Source: Oscillospiraceae bacterium (lineage in GTDB: Bacteria; Bacillota; Clostridia; Oscillospirales; Oscillospiraceae). Taken from it: 6,715 bases of DNA. The DNA lies in contig JAHHSH010000080.1 of NCBI GenBank assembly GCA_020025345.1, positions 1-6,715 on the forward strand, read 5' to 3'. Of this stretch, positions 1-5,141 are shown piece by piece. Position 1 is the first letter of the stretch; every line of letters begins with the position of its first letter. Both the position numbers and the translations under genes were made by a program. Below the pieces are notes generated by a model, which worked only from the letters and a program-made list of their open reading frames with translations, was not told where the DNA came from and made no database searches.

Positions 1-1194
1 CAGGCTCCCCAGCAGTTCAAGCAGCTGCTGATGACCTCCGGCTTTGACCGTTATTTCCAGATTGCCCCCTGCTTCCGCGATGAGGATGCCCGCGGCGACC
101 GTTCCCCCGGCGAGTTCTATCAGATGGATATGGAGATGGCGTTCGCCACCCAGGAGGATGTGTTCGCCGTTCTGGAGGACGTGCTGCCCCCCATCTTTGC
201 CAAGTACGGCACCTACAATATCGCCTCCACCGCCCCCTTCAAGCGCATCCCCTACAACGAGTCCATGGAGATCTACGGCTCCGATAAGCCCGACCTGCGT
301 ATCGATCTGAAGGTGCAGGACATCAGCGCCGAGGTGGCAGGCTGCGGCTTCGAGCCGCTGGACGGCCAGACCGTGAAGGCCATCGTTGTCTCCGACTGCA
401 AGCTGGCCCGCAAGGCCATCGACAAGCTGTGCGCCGAGGTGGAAGTGCAGGCCGGCAACAAGGCCTACTGGTTCAAGATGGACGAGAAGGGTGAGCTGGC
501 TGGCGGCATCGCCAAGTTCATGGCCGGCAGCAAAGACGCTCTGGTCGAGAAGCTGGGTCTTGAGCCCGGCTGCTTCGTGGGTGTTACCGCCGGCAAAAAG
601 CTGGCTGCCCAGAAGACCGCAGGCGTGCTGCGCAACAAGCTGGGCGTTGCCTGCCCCGAGCACATGGACGCCGAGCGCTACGAGTTCTGCTGGATCGTGG
701 ACTTCCCCATGTACGAGATTGGCGAGGAGTCCGGCGAGCTGGAATTCTGCCACAACCCCTTCTCCATGCCCAGCGGCGGCATGGACACCCTGCTGAAGGC
801 CGAGCGCGGCGAGATCGATCCTCTGGACATCACCGCCGACCAGTACGATCTGGTGTGCAATGGCGTGGAGCTCAGCAGCGGCGCTGTGCGTAACCACGAC
901 CCGGAGATCATGATCAAGGCCTTCGAGATGGTGCGTCTGGGCGAGGAGGACGTGAAGAAGAAGTTCCCCGCCATGTATAACGCCTTCACTTACGGTGCAC
1001 CTCCCCATGCAGGTATTGCCCCCGGCGTAGACCGCATGGTGATGCTGCTGGCCGGTGAGAACTCCATCCGTGAGATCATCCCCTTCCCCATGAACAAGAA
1101 CGCACAGGATGTGATGATGGATGCCCCCTCCACCGTGACGCAGGCGCAGCTGGACGAGCTGCACATCGCCGTGGTGGGCGTGGAAGAGGAGTAA
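1..1194 (+). CDS. aspS: Aspartyl-tRNA synthetase, C-terminal part (5' end outside window)
   Basis: Class II aminoacyl-tRNA synthetase that charges tRNA(Asp) with aspartate in the cytoplasm. The frame is open from base 1, so no start is visible; 397 residues remain of a family usually near 590, so the anticodon-binding OB fold and motif 1 are missing. Counting from base 1, motif 2 is at residues 24-48 (CFRDED, then EFYQMD). The bacterial GAD insertion spans roughly 115-235. The conserved DFPMYE stretch is at 234-239 and an NHDPE segment at 298-302. Motif 3, GIAPGVDR with the ATP-binding arginine R345, is at 338-345, followed by the usual C-terminal extension ending in QLDELHI. The GAD insertion marks it as the bacterial, not the archaeal, type. 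The loop RGDRSPGEFYQ after motif 2 is one residue longer than the common RxDRQPEF form. A strong terminator follows 25 bases after the stop. Identity is very secure. Confidence 0.97.
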   Translation, partial: QAPQQFKQLLMTSGFDRYFQIAPCFRDEDARGDRSPGEFYQMDMEMAFATQEDVFAVLEDVLPPIFAKYGTYNIASTAPFKRIPYNESMEIYGSDKPDLRIDLKVQDISAEVAGCGFEPLDGQTVKAIVVSDCKLARKAIDKLCAEVEVQAGNKAYWFKMDEKGELAGGIAKFMAGSKDALVEKLGLEPGCFVGVTAGKKLAAQKTAGVLRNKLGVACPEHMDAERYEFCWIVDFPMYEIGEESGELEFCHNPFSMPSGGMDTLLKAERGEIDPLDITADQYDLVCNGVELSSGAVRNHDPEIMIKAFEMVRLGEEDVKKKFPAMYNAFTYGAPPHAGIAPGVDRMVMLLAGENSIREIIPFPMNKNAQDVMMDAPSTVTQAQLDELHIAVVGVEEE

Positions 1195-1215
1195 TTCTTC
1201 TCCAAATTTGCATAC

Positions 1216-1253
1216 AAAAGCGGTGGACGGTTGCTCCGTCCGCCGCTTTTTTT
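1216..1253 (+). terminator. Intrinsic terminator after aspS
   Basis: The stem pairs 1219-1230 with 1236-1247 (12 pairs, one G-U) around a five-base loop TTGCT, followed by seven T at 1247-1253. The AAAA at 1216-1219 can extend the stem against the T run, so it could also work in the opposite direction. Confidence 0.93.
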
Positions 1254-1379
1254 CGTGCTATTTTCCACAGGAATGTGGATGTAGCCTTTCTCCTATTTTC
1301 AAATATTCTTTATTCTCTCCGAGGGGTACCTTTTTCTTTGTAAAATACGGAAAGAGGATTATTTCGTGCTGCGGCACGA

Positions 1380-1450
1380 GACACCTTTGTTCGTGGCGAC
1401 AAAGGTGTCCCAAAGCGCCACTTAAAACCGTATGGTTTTAAGAATTCCTT
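1380..1450 (+). repeat. Two-hairpin module A
   Basis: Hairpin 1 is a perfect 11-pair stem, 1380-1390 with 1399-1409, with an eight-base loop. An 11-base linker CCAAAGCGCCA (1410-1420) follows. Hairpin 2 is a perfect nine-pair stem CTTAAAACC/GGTTTTAAG (1421-1429/1434-1442) with a four-base loop. The module ends AATTCCTT (1443-1450). A small hairpin TCGTGC/GCACGA (1364-1369/1374-1379) sits directly upstream. The same layout recurs in modules B and C with different but compensated arm sequences. Confidence 0.8.
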
Positions 1451-1628
1451 GGCACGCTGAACCTGTGTGAATAGGACACTGTCTACCCGCAATTCAGCAA
1501 ACGCATTGCTTTCGCTAAGACAGGTATGGACGTATTTCTCCCTCGCTCGTCCGCTTACTGCTCTCAAATGTAGAAGCCCTCACACCGAAGGATGTGCCCC
1601 CCTATAATCGCACAACAGAACAGCGTAC

Positions 1629-1692
1629 CCCTACATTTTGCACAGATGCGGCAGCGAAAAGAGAACGGGAGGCAATGCTACATTTCCACCCG
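1629..1692 (+). repeat. Dispersed direct repeat, copy 1 (second copy near 6610-6675)
   Basis: The 19-base stretch TGCGGCAGCGAAAAGAGAA at 1647-1665 recurs exactly at 6628-6646. Flanking similarity continues on both sides: CCTACATTTT upstream against CCTATATTTT, and ATGCTACATTTCCACCC downstream against ATGCCACCTTTCCACCC, at the same spacing. An 11-base match, CCGCTTACTGC, lies farther upstream of both copies (1551-1561 and 6576-6586) at different distances. It looks like part of a mosaic intergenic repeat family. Confidence 0.8.
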
Positions 1693-1773
1693 GTAGCAGC
1701 TGTAAAGCAGCAGAAGGCTCTGCACCGCGGGTGCCCGGCCAAAGAATTCGAAAGTCCCTCCTGCGCGCGAAAA

Positions 1774-1844
1774 AGGATTTCTGAAAACCTTGGTTTTCAG
1801 TGCGTTTCTTTTGGTGGTTTCTTGCCGCACAGCAAGAAATCACC
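1774..1844 (-). repeat. Two-hairpin module B (opposite orientation)
   Basis: Read on the minus strand, hairpin 1 pairs 1844-1832 with 1825-1813 (13 positions, six-base loop; one position is an A-C mismatch on this strand but G-U on the plus strand). A 12-base linker AAAAGAAACGCA (1812-1801) follows, then hairpin 2 with perfect nine-base arms CTGAAAACC/GGTTTTCAG (1800-1792/1789-1781), then AAATCCTT (1780-1773). The palindrome CCTCCGGAGG at 1845-1854 sits on the hairpin 1 side, where module A has its small extra hairpin. Confidence 0.8.
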
Positions 1845-1970
1845 CCTCCGGAGGAATAAAAGCGCAGACCGGCAAGCGACCATCCCGTCCGTACAGGATT
1901 AAGAAAGGCTTGCGGAAGAAATTGGTTCAAAGTTCTATTGCCGCTTGCTGCCCCTGACCGCTCCGCTTAG

Positions 1971-2044
1971 GGTCACTTTCTGGCTTCAACCCCAGAAAGT
2001 GACCAAAGAACGCCGTTTGAAACCCATGGTTTCAAATCTTCCTT
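1971..2044 (+). repeat. Two-hairpin module C
   Basis: Hairpin 1 is a perfect 13-pair stem, 1971-1983 with 1992-2004, with an eight-base loop. The linker is AAAGAACGCCG (2005-2015, 11 bases). Hairpin 2 is a perfect nine-pair stem TTTGAAACC/GGTTTCAAA (2016-2024/2028-2036) with a CAT loop, and the module ends TCTTCCTT (2037-2044). It is followed by CGCGAC and the palindrome at 2057-2068. Confidence 0.8.
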
Positions 2045-2083
2045 ACGCGACAGGCGCTCTATATAGAGATAGCCTCTTCCCGC

Positions 2084-2101
2084 GGTGATTTTCGAGGGTG
2101 T
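2084..2101 (-). repeat. 18-base repeat, inverted copy at 6686-6703
   Basis: The reverse complement of this stretch, ACACCCTCGAAAATCACC, occurs exactly at 6686-6703. It lies between modules C and D and is part of the shared intergenic repeat vocabulary of this window. Confidence 0.8.
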
Positions 2102-2113
2102 CTCCTGCTTTCC

Positions 2114-2180
2114 GGCCTCTTTGCCGCCACGGGAAAAGAGGCCTCGTGTCCAAAGACACGAAACATTTCCTTTCAGAAAT
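2114..2180 (+). repeat. Possible diverged hairpin module D
   Basis: A nine-pair stem GGCCTCTTT/AAAGAGGCC (2114-2122/2135-2143) is followed at once by a seven-pair hairpin TCGTGTC/GACACGA (2144-2150/2155-2161) with loop CAAA. A weak five-pair stem ATTTC/GAAAT (2165-2169/2176-2180) comes next. The order strong stem, CCAAAG, GAAAC, TTTC, AAATCT resembles module C, but the second hairpin is degraded, so membership in the family is tentative. Confidence 0.45.
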
Positions 2181-2287
2181 CTGCTAAGGCAGCATTCTCT
2201 CTCTTCTCGTACACACGCCTTCCTCTTGTGCCCCCCTTCCCATAATTCACTCTTGTGTTTTTTCCACATCTATGGCACACTATGTTC

Positions 2288-2294
2288 AAAGGAG
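2288..2294 (+). promoter_or_regulatory. Ribosome binding site deciding the AlaX start
   Basis: AAAGGAG lies ten bases before ATG at 2305. The in-frame ATG at 2272 lies upstream of this site, has no comparable ribosome site, and would add eleven residues that do not look like the family. Confidence 0.8.
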
Positions 2295-2304
2295 TGTGTC
2301 CCCC

Positions 2305-3447
2305 ATGGAAACAGAAAAACTCTACTACGCCGACCCCTACTGCCGGGAGTTCACCGCCACGGTACTCTCCTGTGAGCCGGGCAAGGGCGGCTTCACCGTT
2401 ATGTTAGACCGCACGGCCTTCTACCCCGAGGGCGGCGGTCAGCCTGCCGATCACGGCACTCTGGGCACGGCGCAGGTCACCGATGTCCACGACAAGGACG
2501 GCTGTGTCCTCCACACCTGCTCCGCTCCCCTCCCCGTAGGCGAAAAAGTCAGCGGCGCTATCGACTGGGAACGGCGCTTTGACCACATGCAGCAGCACTC
2601 CGGCGAGCACATCGTCAGCGGGATGCTCTGCTCCGCCTTTCACTGCGACAATGTGGGTTTCCACATGGGTGTGGACAGCGTCACCATCGACTACAACGCC
2701 GACATCACTTGGGAACAGGTGCTCGCGATCGAGGCCGAGGCCAACCGCTACATCTGGGAAAATCATCCCATCCAAATCACCTACCCCACGCCGGAGGAGC
2801 TGGCCGAGCTGGACTATCGCAGCAAAAAGGAACTCCACGGCGTGGTGCGCATCACCGAATTTCCCGGCGCCGACCGCTGCGCCTGCTGCGGGACTCATGT
2901 TCTCCGCAGCGGTGAGGTGGGACTGGTGAAATTCCTCTCCTGCCAGAAATTCCGCGGCGGCGTCCGCTTGGAGCTGCTGTGCGGTGGCCGTGCTGTGCGC
3001 TATCTCTCCCAGAGCTGGGAGCAAAACCATCTCATCGCCCAATCCCTCTCTGTGAAGGATGCGGACACCTTCGCCGCCCTGCGCCGTCTGCAGGCCGAAC
3101 TGCTGGACACCAAGGAGCGTGTCGCTGCGCTGGAGGAGGAGTCCTTCCGCCGCACAGCAGAGGAATACGCAGGCCGCGGCAATGTGCTGCTCATCACGCC
3201 GCCCCTCCACGGGGACGGCGCACGGCGCCTTTGCGATGCCGTCAGCGCCACCTGTGGCGGCCGCTGCGCCGTTTTTTCCGGCGAGGCGAATACCTACCGC
3301 TACGCCGTCATCCACCCCGGGCAGGACATCCGCGCCTTCATCAAGGACATGAACACCGCTCTCCACGGACGGGGCGGCGGCCGGGACGGCTTTGCCCAAG
3401 GCAGCGTACAGGCTGCCGAGGACGAGATCCGCAGCTTTTTTGCTTAA
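2305..3447 (+). CDS. Alanyl-tRNA editing protein, AlaX-L type (AlaRS editing plus DHHA1 domain)
   Basis: A free-standing relative of the AlaRS editing region. The family hydrolyses mischarged Ser- or Gly-tRNA(Ala) in trans in the cytoplasm. It has 380 residues, normal for the long AlaX class. The N-terminal part carries FYPEGGGQPAD (39-49). The zinc-binding editing motifs are HxxxH at H94-H98 (HMQQH, with a further H102) and CxxxH at C194-H198 (CCGTH). A charged, probably coiled-coil stretch lies at about 250-285. A DHHA1 domain follows, with its glycine-rich GRGGGRDGFAQGS signature at 355-367. All expected metal ligands are present, so it should be active. The synthetase aminoacylation core is absent, so it is not alaS. 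A DUF1292 gene follows 45 bases downstream with no terminator between, so the two are probably co-transcribed. Substrate choice between serine and glycine cannot be read from the sequence. Confidence 0.93.
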   Translation: METEKLYYADPYCREFTATVLSCEPGKGGFTVMLDRTAFYPEGGGQPADHGTLGTAQVTDVHDKDGCVLHTCSAPLPVGEKVSGAIDWERRFDHMQQHSGEHIVSGMLCSAFHCDNVGFHMGVDSVTIDYNADITWEQVLAIEAEANRYIWENHPIQITYPTPEELAELDYRSKKELHGVVRITEFPGADRCACCGTHVLRSGEVGLVKFLSCQKFRGGVRLELLCGGRAVRYLSQSWEQNHLIAQSLSVKDADTFAALRRLQAELLDTKERVAALEEESFRRTAEEYAGRGNVLLITPPLHGDGARRLCDAVSATCGGRCAVFSGEANTYRYAVIHPGQDIRAFIKDMNTALHGRGGGRDGFAQGSVQAAEDEIRSFFA

Positions 3448-3492
3448 TTCATTACCAATCAAAGGGATAAATACACATAAGGAGGCACTATT

Positions 3493-3786
3493 ATGAGCGA
3501 TCTGGAACTGGAAATGAACACCCCCGACGAGGAGAAAGTACCCACCATTATGCTCACCGATGAGGACGGCACGGAGGAGGCCTTTCAGGTCCTGGGCTTT
3601 CAAACCTATCAGGAGCGGGATTTCGCCGTTCTCTGCCCTGTAGAGATCGAGGACGACGCCGAGGTCGGCCTTGTGATCATGGAGAGCGTCGGCGGCAATT
3701 CTCTGGAATTTGTGGAGGACGAAGCGGTCACGGAAGCCGTTTTCAATCTTTTCATCGAAACACTGGAGGCAAGCGAGGAGGAATAA
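3493..3786 (+). CDS. DUF1292 (YrzB/UPF0473-like) acidic protein
   Basis: A 97-residue protein of unknown function. The pattern xxLTDEDGTEExFQVLxxxxYxxRxFAVLxPVE, an acidic hinge (EIEDDAE), then an LxFVEDEAVTEAVFNLF end, is that of the DUF1292 family common in Firmicutes. It is strikingly acidic: I count 29 Asp/Glu against one Lys and one Arg. There is no signal peptide or membrane segment, so it is probably cytosolic. The start is supported by AAGGAGG seven bases before the ATG. It is the second gene after the AlaX-like gene and is followed by a strong terminator. In Bacillus subtilis the family member yrzB lies in the alaS-yrzL-yrrK-yrzB cluster, so sitting beside an AlaRS-related gene here may not be chance. 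No function should be assumed. Confidence 0.88.
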   Translation: MSDLELEMNTPDEEKVPTIMLTDEDGTEEAFQVLGFQTYQERDFAVLCPVEIEDDAEVGLVIMESVGGNSLEFVEDEAVTEAVFNLFIETLEASEEE

Positions 3787-3807
3787 GGATTTTCCCCTCA
3801 TCTCCAT

Positions 3808-3851
3808 GCCCTTCGCAGGATGGTCAAACATCCCGCGGAGGGCTATTTTTT
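3808..3851 (+). terminator. Intrinsic terminator of the alaX-DUF1292 operon
   Basis: The outer stem pairs 3808-3816 with 3835-3843 (nine pairs, one G-U). An A-C mismatch follows, then an inner stem GGATG/CATCC (3818-3822/3829-3833) with loop GTCAAA. A run of six T lies at 3846-3851. It starts 22 bases after the DUF1292 stop. Confidence 0.88.
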
Positions 3852-3875
3852 CTGATTTTCCAGAGATTTCCTATC

Positions 3876-3904
3876 TTGCGCACGCTACAGCAACGTGATA
3901 AAAT
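3876..3904 (+). promoter_or_regulatory. Candidate sigma-A promoter for the zinc-ribbon membrane protein
   Basis: A weak -35 TTGCGC (3876-3881) and a good -10 TAAAAT (3899-3904) are separated by 17 bases, inside an AT-rich stretch just after the previous terminator. It would give a leader of about 100 bases containing the foldable element at 3916-3987. Confidence 0.5.
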
Positions 3905-3915
3905 ATACCCAAAAT

Positions 3916-3987
3916 TAACACTTTACCGCCGTATCCGCCTTCCCCAGGAAGGCACCAGCGCATCCCCCCTCGGCAAATGCAGTGTTA
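3916..3987 (+). promoter_or_regulatory. Foldable 5' leader, possible three-way junction
   Basis: TAACACT (3916-3922) can pair with AGTGTTA (3981-3987) to close a domain. Inside are a perfect hairpin GCCTTCC/GGAAGGC (3937-3943/3947-3953, three-base loop) and a short stem GCAT/ATGC (3960-3963/3977-3980) that abuts the closing stem. It ends 11 bases before the AGGAGG at 3999-4004. I do not recognise it as a known riboswitch class. The tight CCA loop and the short third stem make it uncertain. Confidence 0.35.
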
Positions 3988-4012
3988 TGTGTACAATCAG
4001 GAGGAGTGAATC

Positions 4013-4990
4013 ATGAGTAAGAACCCAACAATCGACCTGTACTCTAAAGTAGCACAGAGCCTGGGTATGCGTCTGGATACAGAAGGCGGCGCTATGTATG
4101 GCACCTTCGGCGGCTTCCATGTGCTGGTAAGCCCCACCGTGGCCAACAATCCCTATATGGTGGCGGTAGACATCTCTGCCCATCGTTCCACCGGTCCCCT
4201 CACCAAGGCAGATTGCAAGCAGTTCAAGCAGGAACATTCGCAGGTAAAGTCTCTCACCCAGAATGGAACCACCATCGTCATGACGCTGAAAAAGCTGCGG
4301 GGTCTGGATGGAATGCAGGAGGGTCTGCGCAGCAGCATCTCCGCACTGGTGCGCTACCTCCAGAGTGAGGGCTTTACCGAGTGCTGCCAGTCCTGCAGTG
4401 CACCCGACGTAGATCCCTGCTTTATCGCCGGCTCCTATGCCATGCTCTGCCGTGACTGCTTTACACGGCTGCAGCAGGATCGTACCGCTCTCGACTCCCA
4501 GAAGAAGGGTAAGCACGAAAACATCGTGGGCGGCATTGTGGGCGCTCTACTGGGCTCCCTCATCGGTGTGGCTGCCATCGTTATTCTCAGCCGTTTGGGC
4601 TACGTCGCGGCCATCAGCGGCGTGATTCTGGCCGTGTGTACGCTGAAGGGCTACGAGCTGCTGGGCGGCAAGCTGAGCAACAGGGGCATCATCATCGGCT
4701 CTGTTCTGATGCTGGTGATGACGTGGCTGGGTGACCGTCTGGACTGGGCCATCGTGGCATCCCAGCAGATGGATATGGACCTCGTCAAAAGCTTCCGGCT
4801 CGTCCCCGATCTGGTGAAGTATGGCATCATTGAAAAGAGCACTTATTACGCAAATCTCGTCATACTCTATCTTTTCACCGTGCTGGGTGCTGCGCCTACC
4901 ATCATCAGCACTATCAAGAACCGGAAGATCCAAGGCAGACTCTACCGACTGGCTCCCCTCGAACAGCGTGTACAGAATCCGGAATTTTAA
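4013..4990 (+). CDS. Unrecognised membrane protein with zinc-ribbon-like cysteines
   Basis: A 325-residue protein I do not recognise. Residues 1-120 look like a soluble mixed domain. C125-x2-C128 and C146-x2-C149 form a zinc-ribbon-like pair, with extra cysteines at 124 and 136. A basic stretch (KKGK, 164-167) precedes a glycine-rich first helix (about 170-192, GGIVGALLGSLIG). Further hydrophobic segments lie at about 197-217, 225-240 and 279-301, giving four helices. Basic residues before helix 1, between helices 2 and 3 and after helix 4 favour both ends being cytoplasmic, so the cysteine motif would face the cytosol. The ATG start has AGGAGG eight bases upstream. The gene stands alone, with its own candidate promoter, a structured leader and its own terminator. 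A role such as sensing or scaffolding cannot be chosen from the sequence. Confidence 0.85.
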   Translation: MSKNPTIDLYSKVAQSLGMRLDTEGGAMYGTFGGFHVLVSPTVANNPYMVAVDISAHRSTGPLTKADCKQFKQEHSQVKSLTQNGTTIVMTLKKLRGLDGMQEGLRSSISALVRYLQSEGFTECCQSCSAPDVDPCFIAGSYAMLCRDCFTRLQQDRTALDSQKKGKHENIVGGIVGALLGSLIGVAAIVILSRLGYVAAISGVILAVCTLKGYELLGGKLSNRGIIIGSVLMLVMTWLGDRLDWAIVASQQMDMDLVKSFRLVPDLVKYGIIEKSTYYANLVILYLFTVLGAAPTIISTIKNRKIQGRLYRLAPLEQRVQNPEF

Positions 4991-5013
4991 TGGAACCATC
5001 TCTTCCCCATCTT

Positions 5014-5048
5014 AAGAGAGCGGATGCTTTTGCATCCGCTCTCTTTTT
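5014..5048 (+). terminator. Intrinsic terminator after the zinc-ribbon membrane protein
   Basis: A perfect 13-pair stem AGAGAGCGGATGC/GCATCCGCTCTCT (5015-5027/5032-5044) with a TTTT loop, extendable by A-T pairs, followed by a T run to 5048. Confidence 0.95.
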
Positions 5049-5090
5049 CTCTGTAAACTATGGAAATTTCTTTTCTAATGTCGAAAAATA

Positions 5091-5099
5091 TGCTATAAT
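5091..5099 (+). promoter_or_regulatory. Extended -10 promoter of the MATE gene
   Basis: TGCTATAAT at 5091-5099 is a consensus -10 with the TGn extension. The region 17 bases upstream (TTTTCT, 5071-5076) is a poor -35, as is common for extended -10 promoters. It lies between the previous terminator and the MATE ribosome site, giving a leader of about 35 bases. Confidence 0.75.
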
Positions 5100-5124
5100 A
5101 TATGTTTAAACTGTAATTCTATAG

Positions 5125-5132
5125 AAAGGAAG
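5125..5132 (+). promoter_or_regulatory. Ribosome binding site supporting a TTG start
   Basis: AAAGGAAG ends nine bases before TTG at 5142. The next in-frame ATG (5169, residue 10) has no ribosome site near it. Confidence 0.75.
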
Positions 5133-5141
5133 TGTCCATTC

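Larger units (their letters stand above)
1254..2304. other. 1.05 kb repeat-rich intergenic region without a convincing gene
   Basis: No reading frame here has both a ribosome site and a recognisable product. Open frames of 77-102 codons occur on both strands, but they run through hairpins and look accidental. The content is structural: modules A (1380-1450), B (1774-1844, opposite orientation) and C (1971-2044), a possible diverged module D (2114-2180), a direct repeat shared with the right edge (1629-1692), and an inverted repeat shared with the right edge (2084-2101). Smaller inverted repeats include TCCAC/GTGGA (1264-1268/1275-1279), ACCTGT/ACAGGT (1461-1466/1520-1525), AGCAA/TTGCT (1496-1500/1506-1510), AAATGTAG/CTACATTT (1566-1573/1631-1638) and the palindrome CTCTATATAGAG (2057-2068). 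A promoter for the downstream alaX-like gene must lie in or near the right end, but I cannot place it with confidence. Confidence 0.8.

Noticed and set aside
1603..1608. Perfect TATAAT in the intergenic region
   Set aside because: No acceptable -35 lies at 16-18 bases, there is no TGn extension, and no gene or clear RNA follows. It may be chance, so it is not listed as a promoter.
1923..1931. GGTTCAA-like string recalling a tRNA T-loop
   Set aside because: No acceptor stem, anticodon arm or D arm can be assembled around it.
1594..2269. Several frames of about 100 codons in the repeat region on both strands
   Set aside because: None has a convincing ribosome site or family pattern, they overlap one another and they run through hairpin arms.
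2272..2274. Upstream ATG for the AlaX-like gene
   Set aside because: The AAAGGAG site lies between this codon and ATG 2305 and serves only the latter, and the product from 2305 begins like other AlaX proteins.
1254..2304. CRISPR array or insertion sequence
   Set aside because: The repeats are not evenly spaced or identical, and there is no transposase or terminal inverted repeat with target duplication that I can see.
2404..3831. 475-codon open frame on the minus strand
   Set aside because: It lies opposite the AlaX-like and DUF1292 genes, which have clear motifs and ribosome sites. Its length comes from the GC-rich codon pattern of those genes, and its translation shows no known domain.
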